A stretch of 64,000 bases of DNA from Methylopila capsulata (GTDB lineage: Bacteria; Pseudomonadota; Alphaproteobacteria; Rhizobiales; Methylopilaceae): contig NZ_JAFBCY010000005.1 in NCBI RefSeq assembly GCF_016907975.1, forward strand, positions 124,001 to 188,000. Direction: 5' to 3'. A program made the translations under genes and the position numbers. Below, piece by piece: positions 45,361 to 54,109 of this stretch. The notes under the pieces were generated by a model. The model worked only from the letters and a program-made list of their open reading frames with translations, was not told where the DNA came from and did no database searches. The first letter of the stretch is position 1. Each line of letters begins with the position of its first letter.

Positions 45361-46586
45361 CCGTGATCGCCGAACCGGGCGTCGCCGCGGCCGTGCCCGC
45401 TTCGAAGCCGAGCCGCGCCGACAACGCCGTCGAACTGCGCGACCTCGCGATCATCTTCGGCCGGACGAAGGAGGCGCTCGCCCTTGCCGACCAGGGCGCG
45501 AACCGCGACGAGATCCGCGACAGGACCGGCGCGATCCTCGGCGCCTACAAGGTCGACCTCGACATCCGCAACGGCGAAATCTGCGTGCTGATGGGCCTTT
45601 CCGGCTCCGGCAAGTCGACCGTTCTGCGCGCCGTGAACGGGCTCAACACAACAGCGCGCGGCGAGGTGATGGTGTGCCACGAGGGCGCCCTCGTCGACGT
45701 CGCGACCTGCGGGGCCAAGACCCTGCGCGACATCCGCCTCAAGACCGTCTCCATGGTGTTCCAGCAGTTCGGCCTGCTGCCGTGGCGCAGCGTGCGTGAC
45801 AACGTCGGCTTCGGCCTGGAGATCCGCGGCATGGGCGCGGCGGAGCGGCGCGCCATCGTCGACGAGAAGCTCGAGATGGTGGGCCTGTCGAACTGGGCCG
45901 ACAAGCAGGTGCAGGAGCTCTCCGGCGGCATGCAGCAGCGCGTCGGCCTCGCCCGCGCCTTCGCCACCGACGCCGACATCCTGCTGATGGACGAGCCCTT
46001 CTCCGCGCTCGACCCGCTGATCCGCGACAAGCTGCAGGACGACCTGCTCGCGCTGCAGGAGAAGCTGCACAAGACCATCATCTTCGTCAGCCACGACCTG
46101 TCGGAGGCGCTGAAGATCGGCAACCGCATCGCCATCATGGAAGGCGGCCGCGTCGTGCAGTTCGGCGCGCCGGCCGACATCATGCTGCGCCCGGCCGACG
46201 CCTATGTGGCCGAGTTCGTGAAGCGCATGAACCCGCTCGATGTGCTGTGCGCCGACGCCGTGATGACGCCGACCGCCAAGCTCTCCCGCGAGGCCGGCGC
46301 CGTGATGATGGACGGCGACGGCGGCGCCGTCGCGCTGACGCTCTGCAGCGAAGGCAAGCCGCTGACGCTGATGATCAACGGCCAGGTCCGGACGATCGGG
46401 GCGGTCGACGTCTCCGGCGCCGTCACCCGGAAGGGCGACGTCGTGGTCGCGCCCGCCGAGCTGCCGCTGAAGACCGCGATCGACGTGCGCCGTCAGTCGA
46501 ACTACCCGATCGCGCTCGTCGACCAGCTCGGCCGCCTCGCCGGACTGTGCGACCACGAGGACATCTACCGGGGCCTGCTGCGATGA
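45357..46586 (+). CDS. choV: Choline ABC transporter ATP-binding protein
   Basis: 409 residues. Walker [11 protein letters not shown]-loop [11 protein letters not shown], signature [14 protein letters not shown] and Walker [15 protein letters not shown]-terminal regulatory tail of about 130 residues is in the place of the CBS repeats found in ProV-type proteins; it includes [20 protein letters not shown]. Start overlaps choW and stop overlaps betB (both ATGA). Confidence 0.92.
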   Translation: MTVIAEPGVAAAVPASKPSRADNAVELRDLAIIFGRTKEALALADQGANRDEIRDRTGAILGAYKVDLDIRNGEICVLMGLSGSGKSTVLRAVNGLNTTARGEVMVCHEGALVDVATCGAKTLRDIRLKTVSMVFQQFGLLPWRSVRDNVGFGLEIRGMGAAERRAIVDEKLEMVGLSNWADKQVQELSGGMQQRVGLARAFATDADILLMDEPFSALDPLIRDKLQDDLLALQEKLHKTIIFVSHDLSEALKIGNRIAIMEGGRVVQFGAPADIMLRPADAYVAEFVKRMNPLDVLCADAVMTPTAKLSREAGAVMMDGDGGAVALTLCSEGKPLTLMINGQVRTIGAVDVSGAVTRKGDVVVAPAELPLKTAIDVRRQSNYPIALVDQLGRLAGLCDHEDIYRGLLR

Positions 46587-48094
46587 CCGCCGCCGCCCGC
46601 GCCGCGTCCGCGACCGGCCTCGCCCCGCGCTTCGGCCTGCAGCGGCTCCACATCGGCGGCGCCTACGTGGACGCCGCCGGCGCCGAGACCTTCGAGACGG
46701 TGAACCCTGCGACCGGCGAGGTGCTGGCGCTCGTCCAGCAAGCCTCCGCCGCGGACGTCGACCGCGCCGTGGAGGCCGCGGCCGCGGGCCAGACGATCTG
46801 GGCGGCGATGACGGCGATGGAGCGTTCGCGGGTGCTCCGCCGCGCGGTCGCGCTGCTCCGGGAGCGCAACGACGAGCTGGCCGAGCTCGAAACTCTCGAC
46901 ACCGGCAAGCCGCTGTCGGAGACGCTCGCCGTCGACGTCGTCACCGGCGCGGACGTGCTCGAATACTACGCCGGCCTCGCGCCCGCGCTCGAAGGTCGCC
47001 AGATCCCGCTGCGGGAGACCTCCTTCGTCTACACCCGCCGGGAGCCGCTCGGGGTCGTCGCCGGCATCGGCGCCTGGAACTACCCGATCCAGATCGCGCT
47101 CTGGAAGTCGGCGCCGGCGCTCGCCGCCGGCAACGCCATGATCTTCAAGCCGAGCGAGGTGACGCCCCTCACCGCGCTGAAGCTCGCCGAAATCTATGCG
47201 GAGGCGGGGCTCCCCGCCGGCTGCTTCAACGTGCTGAACGGCGCGGGCGCCGCCGTCGGCGCGGCGCTGACCGAGCATCCGGGGATCGCCAAGGTGTCGT
47301 TCACCGGCGGCACGGCCACAGGCAAGAAGGTGATGGCCTCGGCCTCCGCCTCGACGCTCAAGGACGTCACCATGGAGCTCGGCGGCAAGTCGCCGCTGAT
47401 CGTGCTCGACGACGCCGACCTCGACCGCGCCGCCGACATCGCCATGGCCGCGAACTTCTTCTCCACCGGCCAGGTCTGCACCAACGGCACCCGCGTCTTC
47501 GTGGCCCGGCCCCTGATGGCGGCGTTCGAGGCGAAGGTGGTCGAGCGCGCGAAGCGCATCCGCATCGGCGACCCGCTCGACCGCGCGACCAACTTCGGGC
47601 CGCTCGTCAGCTTCGCGCACCGCGACAAGGTGCTGGACTACATGGCGCGCGGCAGGGGCGCCGGCGCGCGCCTGCTGACCGGAGGCGGAGCGCCGGAGGG
47701 CGCGGCCTTCGCGAACGGCGCCTATGTCGAGCCGACGATCTTCGCCGACTGCGCCGACGAGATGGACATCGTGCGCGACGAGATCTTCGGGCCGGTGATG
47801 AGCCTGCTGGCTTACGAGACCGAGGACGAGGCCGTCGCCCGCGCCAACGCCAGTCCTTACGGCCTCGCGGCCGGCGTCGTCACCCGCGACCTCGCCCGCG
47901 CGCATCGCGTCATCCATCGGCTCGAGGCCGGCATCTGCTGGATCAACACCTGGGGCGAGTCGCCGGCCGAGATGCCGGTCGGCGGCTACAAGCAATCCGG
48001 CGTCGGGCGCGAGAACGGCGTCGAGACGCTGGAGCGCTACACGCAGTGCAAGTCGATCCAGGTCGAGCTCGGGGCGTTCGCCGCCGTGTTCTGA
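46583..48094 (+). CDS. betB: Betaine aldehyde dehydrogenase
   Basis: 503 residues. All catalytic parts intact: [49 protein letters not shown] (general base Glu) and [13 protein letters not shown] (nucleophile Cys). It oxidises betaine aldehyde to glycine betaine with NAD(P). Its translation start overlaps choV. It is the active counterpart of the degenerate domain fused to the regulator at 41302. Confidence 0.94.
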   Translation: MTAAARAASATGLAPRFGLQRLHIGGAYVDAAGAETFETVNPATGEVLALVQQASAADVDRAVEAAAAGQTIWAAMTAMERSRVLRRAVALLRERNDELAELETLDTGKPLSETLAVDVVTGADVLEYYAGLAPALEGRQIPLRETSFVYTRREPLGVVAGIGAWNYPIQIALWKSAPALAAGNAMIFKPSEVTPLTALKLAEIYAEAGLPAGCFNVLNGAGAAVGAALTEHPGIAKVSFTGGTATGKKVMASASASTLKDVTMELGGKSPLIVLDDADLDRAADIAMAANFFSTGQVCTNGTRVFVARPLMAAFEAKVVERAKRIRIGDPLDRATNFGPLVSFAHRDKVLDYMARGRGAGARLLTGGGAPEGAAFANGAYVEPTIFADCADEMDIVRDEIFGPVMSLLAYETEDEAVARANASPYGLAAGVVTRDLARAHRVIHRLEAGICWINTWGESPAEMPVGGYKQSGVGRENGVETLERYTQCKSIQVELGAFAAVF

Positions 48095-48104
48095 CGCGTC
48101 GCTC

Positions 48105-48230
48105 CCTGCGCGCTTCGAGACGCGACCCTTCGGTTCGCTCCTCAGCGTGAGGAGCGTTGAGAGAATGAAGTCGCGCCAACCCTCCTCATGCCGAGGAGCC
48201 GCCAAAGGCGGCGCCTCGAAGCATCGGGAG
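48105..48230. repeat. Intergenic hairpin repeat between betB and betA
   Basis: Contains GCTCCTCA-GCG-TGAGGAGC (48138-48156) and CTCCTCATG with CCGAGGAG plus GCCGCC-AAA-GGCGGC (48193-48212), with CTTCGAGACGC and CTCGAAGC at the ends. It resembles the dispersed intergenic elements of many Rhizobiales genomes. It splits betA from the choXWV-betB operon and may hold the betA promoter. Confidence 0.5.
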
Positions 48231-48256
48231 ACGGCGCAGAAACCGCGACTGTACCC

Positions 48257-49957
48257 ATGGCCCAGACACCCAAGCGCGAGTTCGACTACATCGTCATCGG
48301 CGCCGGCTCCGCAGGCAACGTGCTGGCGACGCGCCTGACCGAGGATGCGGACGTCACCGTGCTGCTGCTGGAGGCGGGCGGGCCGGACTACCGGCTCGAC
48401 TTCCGCACCCAGATGCCCGCGGCGCTCGCCTTTCCGCTCCAGGGCCGGCGCTACAACTGGGCCTACCTCACCGATCCCGAGCCCCACATGAACGGCCGCC
48501 GCATGGAGTGCGGCCGCGGCAAGGGGCTGGGCGGCTCCTCGCTGATCAACGGCATGTGCTACATCCGCGGCAACGCCATGGACTTCGACGGCTGGGCGCA
48601 GGCGCCCGGCCTGGGCGACTGGACCTACGCCGACTGCCTGCCCTATTTCCGCAAGTCCGAGACCCGCGACGTCGGGCCGAACGCCTATCACGGCGGCGAG
48701 GGCCCGGTGTCGGTGACGACCTCGAAGCCCGGCGTGAACCCGCTGTTCGAAGCGATGGTCGCCGCCGGCGTGCAGGCGGGCTACCCCCGCACCGACGACC
48801 TCAACGGCTTCCAGCAGGAGGGCTTCGGCCCGATGGACCGGACGGTGACCCCGAAGGGCCGTCGCTCCTCCACCGCGCGCGGCTATCTCGACCAGGCCAA
48901 AGGCCGGCCGAACCTCACCATCGTCACCCACGCCACCACGGACCGCATCCTGTTTTCAGGCCGCCGCGCGGTCGGCGTGTCCTATCTCGTGGGCGCGAAC
49001 GACGACGCGATCGTCGCGCACGCCCGCCGCGAGGTGCTGCTGTCGGCAGGCGCCATCGCCTCGCCGCAGATCCTGCAGCGCTCCGGCGTCGGCCCCGCGG
49101 CGCTGCTGCGCGAGGTCGGCGCGCCGGTCGTGCAGGACCTGCCGGGCGTGGGCCGGAACCTGCAGGACCACCTCGAGATGTACCTGCAGTACGAGTGCGT
49201 GAAGCCGGTGTCGCTGGCGCCGGCGCTGAAGTGGTGGAACCAGCCGAAGATCGGCGCGGAATGGCTGTTCGCCGGCAAAGGACTTGGCGCCTCGAACCAG
49301 TTCGAGGCCGGCGGCTTCATCCGCTCGAGCTCGGAGTTCGCCTGGCCGAACATCCAGTTCCACTTCCTGCCGGTCGCGATCTCCTACAACGGCACCAACG
49401 CCTTCGAGGGCCACGGATTTCAGGCCCATGTGGGCTCCATGCGCTCGCCCAGCCGCGGCCGGATCGCGCTCAAATCCATGGACCCGCGCGAGCACCCCTC
49501 GATCCTGTTCAACTACATGAGCCACGACCAGGACTGGCGGGAGTTCCGGGACGCGATCCGCCTCACCCGTGAGATCATGCGCCAGCCGGCGCTCGACCCC
49601 TACCGCGGCCGCGAGATCAGCCCGGGCGACCAGCGCCAGAGCGACGCCGACCTCGACGCCTTCGTGCGCGAGCACGCCGAGACCGCCTACCACCCCTCCT
49701 GCTCCTGCAAGATGGGCGAGGACGAGACGGCGGTGGTGGACGGCCAGGGCCGGGTGCACGGGATCGAGGGCCTGCGGGTGGTCGACGCCTCGATCATGCC
49801 GCTGATCATCACCGGCAATCTCAACGCCACCACGATCATGATGGCGGAGAAGATCGCCGACCGGATCCGCGGCCGGACGCCGCTCGCCCGCAGCGACGCG
49901 CCGTACTTCGTCGCCGGCGACGCGCCCGCGAAGCGTCCGGCGCAGCGGGCGGCCTGA
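48257..49957 (+). CDS. betA: Choline dehydrogenase
   Basis: 566 residues from the ATG at 48257. GMC oxidoreductase: FAD site [22 protein letters not shown] signature 1 in [20 protein letters not shown], signature 2 near [15 protein letters not shown], and the active-site His pair in [10 protein letters not shown] and [13 protein letters not shown]. It oxidises choline to betaine aldehyde, at the inner membrane. Full normal length. Confidence 0.94.
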   Translation: MAQTPKREFDYIVIGAGSAGNVLATRLTEDADVTVLLLEAGGPDYRLDFRTQMPAALAFPLQGRRYNWAYLTDPEPHMNGRRMECGRGKGLGGSSLINGMCYIRGNAMDFDGWAQAPGLGDWTYADCLPYFRKSETRDVGPNAYHGGEGPVSVTTSKPGVNPLFEAMVAAGVQAGYPRTDDLNGFQQEGFGPMDRTVTPKGRRSSTARGYLDQAKGRPNLTIVTHATTDRILFSGRRAVGVSYLVGANDDAIVAHARREVLLSAGAIASPQILQRSGVGPAALLREVGAPVVQDLPGVGRNLQDHLEMYLQYECVKPVSLAPALKWWNQPKIGAEWLFAGKGLGASNQFEAGGFIRSSSEFAWPNIQFHFLPVAISYNGTNAFEGHGFQAHVGSMRSPSRGRIALKSMDPREHPSILFNYMSHDQDWREFRDAIRLTREIMRQPALDPYRGREISPGDQRQSDADLDAFVREHAETAYHPSCSCKMGEDETAVVDGQGRVHGIEGLRVVDASIMPLIITGNLNATTIMMAEKIADRIRGRTPLARSDAPYFVAGDAPAKRPAQRAA

Positions 49958-49972
49958 CTGCGGAGCGCCGGT

Positions 49973-50365
49973 TCAGCGGCCCGCGCGCTGGACGAGAATC
50001 TCCGACAGGTTGGTCTCGATCCAGTCCGCGAGCGCGTTGACCTTCTCGGCGGCCCCGCCCCCGAGCGGCGTCAGGCTGTACTCCACGTGCGGCGGCACCA
50101 CCGGCAGGGCGCGCCGCTCCACCAGCCCGTCCTCCTCCAGCGCCTTCAGCGTCTGCGCGAGCATGCGCTCGCTGACGCCGTTCACCCGGCGGCGCAAAGC
50201 GCTGAAGCGCAGCGTTCCGGACCGGAGCGCCACCAGCGCCAGCACGCCCCAGCGGCTCGTCACGTGCTGCATGATCTCGCGCGACGGGCAGCGCACGGAA
50301 AACACGTCGCCGCGCGCCATGCGCTCCTCAAGCAGCGCGCCTGTGGTCAGGGGATCCGTCGTCAT
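49973..50365 (-). CDS. HxlR-family transcriptional regulator (QorR-like)
   Basis: 130 residues from the ATG at 50365. Winged helix of the HxlR family: CPSREIMQHVTSRWGVLALVAL, FSALRRRVNGVSERMLAQTLKALEEDGLV, VEYSLTPLG. It has a Cys near residue 26, used by redox or aldehyde-sensing members. It is divergent from the NmrA-like gene; the pair resembles qorR-qorB (ytfH-ytfG) of other bacteria. Confidence 0.88.
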   Translation of the reverse strand: MTTDPLTTGALLEERMARGDVFSVRCPSREIMQHVTSRWGVLALVALRSGTLRFSALRRRVNGVSERMLAQTLKALEEDGLVERRALPVVPPHVEYSLTPLGGGAAEKVNALADWIETNLSEILVQRAGR

Positions 50366-50452
50366 GACGCTTACCTTTGTGTGCGTACTTACGAAAAGTA
50401 ATCTAGTGGCGTATCTAAGCGAGCGCAACGGCGCACCACGGAAGGACCCGCC

Positions 50453-51307
50453 ATGTTCGCCATCACCGGAGCCACCGGCCAGCTCGGCCGCCTCGTCATC
50501 GACGCTCTGACCAGGACCATCGCGCCCGACCGCATCGTCGCCGCCGTGCGGACGCCGTCCAAGGCCGCGGATCTGGCCGCTCGGGGCGTCGTCGTGCGCG
50601 AGGCCGACTACGACCGCCTCGAAACCCTCGCCGCGGCCTTCGCGGGCGTCGAAAAGCTGCTGCTGATCTCGTCGAGCGAGATCGGCCGACGCATCGCCCA
50701 GCATCAGGCCGCGATCGACGCCGCCCGCGCGGCCGGCGTCGGCTTCGTCGCCTACACCAGCGTGTTGCGCGCGCCCACGTCACAGCTCGGCCTCGCCGAG
50801 GAGCACCGCCGGACCGAGGCGGCGCTCGGCGCCTCCGGCCTCGCCCACGCCCTCCTCCGCAACGGCTGGTACGCCGAGAATCATCTCGCGAGCGTCCCGG
50901 CGGCGCTGGCGCACGGCGCCGTCTTCGGCGCGGCCGGCGAGGGTCGCATCGCCGGCGCCGCCCGCGCGGATTACGCGGAGGCCGCGGCCGCCGTGCTGAC
51001 GCGGGACGACCAGGCCGGCGCGGTCTGGGACCTCGCCGGCGCGCCGAGCTGGACGCTGGCGGACTTCGCCGCCGAACTCAGCCGCCAGACCGGACGGACG
51101 ATCCCCTACCGCGACCTGAGCGAGGCGGACTACGCCGCGGCGCTGCTGCAGGCCGGGCTCCCCGAGCCGGTCGCGCGCCTGCTGGCCGACAGCGACGCCG
51201 CCGCGGCGAAGGGCGCGCTCGACGGTTCCGGCGACGATCTCCGCCGGCTGATCGGCCGTGCGTCGACGCCGCTTGCAGACAGCGTCGCCCAGGCGCTGAA
51301 GGGCTGA
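50453..51307 (+). CDS. NmrA-like NAD(P)-binding protein, quinone oxidoreductase 2 type
   Basis: 284 residues with a Rossmann start FAITGATGQLGRLVIDAL and the pattern of atypical short-chain dehydrogenases of the NmrA/QorB type (FVAYTSVLRAP, LLRNGWYAENHL). QorB reduces quinones with NADPH. It lies within the betaine cluster but has its own divergent regulator and is probably a separate stress-response unit. Confidence 0.83.
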   Translation: MFAITGATGQLGRLVIDALTRTIAPDRIVAAVRTPSKAADLAARGVVVREADYDRLETLAAAFAGVEKLLLISSSEIGRRIAQHQAAIDAARAAGVGFVAYTSVLRAPTSQLGLAEEHRRTEAALGASGLAHALLRNGWYAENHLASVPAALAHGAVFGAAGEGRIAGAARADYAEAAAAVLTRDDQAGAVWDLAGAPSWTLADFAAELSRQTGRTIPYRDLSEADYAAALLQAGLPEPVARLLADSDAAAAKGALDGSGDDLRRLIGRASTPLADSVAQALKG

Positions 51308-51326
51308 CGCTGCTCAGGCCGCGCGC

Positions 51327-52337
51327 TCACTCCGCGGCGCGCGCGGCCGCCTGCGGAACCGGGGCTTTGCGTTCCGCGCTCGGCGGGCGGCCGAAGCCCT
51401 CGAAATAGGCGCGGGAGAAGTGCGAAGCCGAGGAGAAGCCGCATTCGAGCGCAATCGACAGGATCGGCATCGAGGTCTGGCGGATCAGCGTGCGCGCGCG
51501 CTCCAGTCGGATCTTGAGGTAGCGCTTGGCCGGCGACTGGCCGAGGTACTTGAAGAACAGCCGCTCGAGCTGCCGGGTCGAAAGGTGCACGGCGTCCGCG
51601 AGCTCCTGGCTCGACAGCGGGTCCTCGATGCGCTCCTCCATCAGCTGCACGACCTTCAGCAGCTTGGGGTGCGCCACCCCGAGCCGCATCCGCAGGTCCA
51701 TGCGCTGGCCCTCGCCGGCGTCCCGGATGCGGTGGTGCAGCAGCTGCTGCGCCACCTCGGAGGCGAGCGCGTGGCCGTGGTCGCGGGCGATCACCGCCAG
51801 CATCATGTCGGCCGCCGCGAAGCCGCCGGCGCAGGTCAGCCGGTCGCGGTCGATCTCGTAGAGCTCGGATTCCAGCTCCATCTCCGGATGCTGGGCCGCG
51901 AGGCTCGCGAGGTTTTCCCAGTGGATGGTGGCCCGGTAGCCGTCGAGCAGGCCGGCGCGCGCCAGCACATACGGGCCGGTGCAGAGCGCGCCCAGCGTCT
52001 TCCGGCGCGAGGCGAGGCGCCGCAGCAGCACGGTGAGCGCGGCGTGGTCCGCCTTCTCCACGTCGACGCCGCCGCAGACGAAGGCCATGTCGAGGTCCGG
52101 CGCGTCGGCGAAGCGGCCGTCGACCGCCACCGCCACGCCGTTCGAGGCGGCGCAGGAGAGGCCGGCGTCGGAATAGAGCGCGAGCGCGTAGAGGTTGCGC
52201 CCGGCTTCGCGGTTCGCGAGCCGCAGCGGCTCGATGGCGGCCGCGAAGGCGATCATCGAGAACCGCTCGACCAGCAGGAAGCCGACCTTGCGCGGCCCAT
52301 CGCTTGCGAAGCTCTGCGGCGTCACGTGCGAACCCAT
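51327..52337 (-). CDS. GlxA-family AraC-type activator (GbdR-like)
   Basis: 336 residues from the ATG at 52337. An N-terminal DJ-1/PfpI (GATase1-like) ligand domain (VGFLLVERFSMIAFAAAIEPL, GALCTGPYVLARAGLLDG) joins a C-terminal double helix-turn-helix of AraC type (LSTRQLERLFFKYLGQSPAKRY). This is the architecture of GbdR, which binds betaine or dimethylglycine and switches on gbc, dgc and sox genes in Pseudomonas, and of CdhR. Divergent from soxB, so control of 52549-57637 and of gbcAB-dgcA is likely. Confidence 0.85.
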   Translation of the reverse strand: MGSHVTPQSFASDGPRKVGFLLVERFSMIAFAAAIEPLRLANREAGRNLYALALYSDAGLSCAASNGVAVAVDGRFADAPDLDMAFVCGGVDVEKADHAALTVLLRRLASRRKTLGALCTGPYVLARAGLLDGYRATIHWENLASLAAQHPEMELESELYEIDRDRLTCAGGFAAADMMLAVIARDHGHALASEVAQQLLHHRIRDAGEGQRMDLRMRLGVAHPKLLKVVQLMEERIEDPLSSQELADAVHLSTRQLERLFFKYLGQSPAKRYLKIRLERARTLIRQTSMPILSIALECGFSSASHFSRAYFEGFGRPPSAERKAPVPQAAARAAE

Positions 52338-52548
52338 TCGGCGCTCCTGGCCTCGGGTGATTTTCACCCCGCGGTGATCCGCGTCAATGCAAGATTGGAG
52401 CCGTTCGAACAAGGCGCCGCGGTCCCTCCCCGGCGGCGCTCGGCGCTTTCCCGGACGCCCGTCGCAAAAGCTGAAATCGCGGTCGCCTGCGGGCAAGCCC
52501 GCGAGGGACGCCGGCGGCACGATCCTCCCCGTCACGCGAGGTGGATCG

Positions 52549-53802
52549 ATGCGCCGTTTCTCACTTGCATCCCTTCTGTCGGAAGCTGTCGGCGGCCATC
52601 AGGGCTGGGGCCGCCAGTGGCGCGCGCCGGAGCCGAAGCCGTCCTACGACGTGGTCATCGTCGGCGGCGGCGGCCACGGCCTCGCCACCGCCTACTATCT
52701 CGCGACGGTCCACGGGATCACCAACGTCGCCGTGGTCGAGAAGGGCTGGATCGGCGGCGGCAACACCGGCCGCAACACCACGATCATCCGCTCGAACTAC
52801 CTCTACGACGAGAGCGCGCATCTCTACGAGCACGCGCTGAAGCTCTGGGAGGGCCTGTCCCAGGAGCTGAACTACAACGTGATGTTCTCGCAGCGCGGCG
52901 TTCTGATGCTCGCGCACAACATCCACGACATCCAGAGCTTCAAGCGCCACGTCTACGCCAACCGCCTCAACGGCATCGACAACGAGTGGCTGTCGGCGGA
53001 GGAGTGCAAGGCGTTCTGCCCGCCGCTGAACATCTCCCGCGAGGCGCGCTACCCCGTGCTCGGCGGCGCGCTGCAGCGCCGGGCCGGCACCGCCCGCCAC
53101 GACGCCGTGGCCTGGGGCTACGCCCGCGGCGCCGACGCCCGCGGGGTCGACATCCTGCAGAACTGCGAAGTGACCGGAGTCCGCCGCGACGCCGGCGGCG
53201 CCGCGATCGGCGTCGAGACTACCCGCGGCTTCATCGGCGCGAAGCGCGTCGGCGTGGTCGCGGCCGGCAACACCTCGCGCGTGATGGACATGGCCGGCGT
53301 CCGCATGCCGCTCGAGAGCTATCCGCTGCAGGCGCTGGTGTCGGAGCCGGTCAAGCCGGTGTTCCCCTGCGTCGTGATGTCGAACGCGGTGCACGCCTAC
53401 ATCTCGCAGTCCGACAAGGGTGAGCTGGTCATCGGCGCCGGCACCGACCAATACACCTCCTACAGCCAGCAGGGCGGCCTCCACATCACCAACCATACGC
53501 TGGACGCGATCTGCGAAATCTTCCCGCAGTTCACGCGGATGCGGATGCTGCGCTCCTGGGGCGGCATCGTGGACGTGACGCCGGACCGCTCGCCGATCAT
53601 CGGCCGGACGCCTGTGGACAACCTGTTCGTAAACTGTGGATGGGGCACCGGCGGCTTCAAGGCCACGCCCGGCTCCGGTCATGTCTTCGCCCACACGCTG
53701 GCGACGGGAGAGCCGCACCCGATCAACGCGCCCTTCACGCTCGACCGCTTCCGCACCGGCCGCCTGATCGACGAAGCCGCCGCCGCCGCCGTGGCGCACT
53801 GA
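52549..53802 (+). CDS. soxB: Sarcosine oxidase subunit beta
   Basis: 417 residues. FAD site [20 protein letters not shown], the [19 protein letters not shown] block, [20 protein letters not shown] and [16 protein letters not shown] near the C-terminus. It houses the covalent FMN/FAD catalytic centre that oxidises sarcosine to glycine and formaldehyde (as methylene-THF). First gene of soxBDAG, with a good leader after the divergent GbdR-like regulator. Confidence 0.94.
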   Translation: MRRFSLASLLSEAVGGHQGWGRQWRAPEPKPSYDVVIVGGGGHGLATAYYLATVHGITNVAVVEKGWIGGGNTGRNTTIIRSNYLYDESAHLYEHALKLWEGLSQELNYNVMFSQRGVLMLAHNIHDIQSFKRHVYANRLNGIDNEWLSAEECKAFCPPLNISREARYPVLGGALQRRAGTARHDAVAWGYARGADARGVDILQNCEVTGVRRDAGGAAIGVETTRGFIGAKRVGVVAAGNTSRVMDMAGVRMPLESYPLQALVSEPVKPVFPCVVMSNAVHAYISQSDKGELVIGAGTDQYTSYSQQGGLHITNHTLDAICEIFPQFTRMRMLRSWGGIVDVTPDRSPIIGRTPVDNLFVNCGWGTGGFKATPGSGHVFAHTLATGEPHPINAPFTLDRFRTGRLIDEAAAAAVAH

Positions 53803-53815
53803 GGGGGATCGAACC

Positions 53816-54109
53816 ATGCTGCTGATCGACTGTCCCTTCTGCGGGACGCGGCCCGAGACCGAGTTCCGCTGCGGCGGCGAGGCGCACATCGCGCGGCCGA
53901 CGGACCCCTCCGCGCTCGACGACGGCGCCTGGGCCGAGCACCTGTTCGTGCGCTCCAACCCGCGCGGCCTGCACGCGGAGCGCTGGATCCACGCCCACGG
54001 CTGCGGGCGCTGGTTCAACGCCGTGCGCGACACCTACACCGACCGCTTCGTCGAGACCTACAAGGCCGGCGAGCAGCCTTCCCACCCCATCGACGACGCG
54101 AGGGCGTGA
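53816..54109 (+). CDS. soxD: Sarcosine oxidase subunit delta
   Basis: 97 residues. Cysteine- and His-rich small subunit: CPFCGTRPETEFRCGGEAHI and HAHGCGRWFNAVRDTYTD, giving the zinc-binding Cys3-His arrangement of the family. Its stop codon overlaps the soxA ATG (TGATG). Confidence 0.93.
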   Translation: MLLIDCPFCGTRPETEFRCGGEAHIARPTDPSALDDGAWAEHLFVRSNPRGLHAERWIHAHGCGRWFNAVRDTYTDRFVETYKAGEQPSHPIDDARA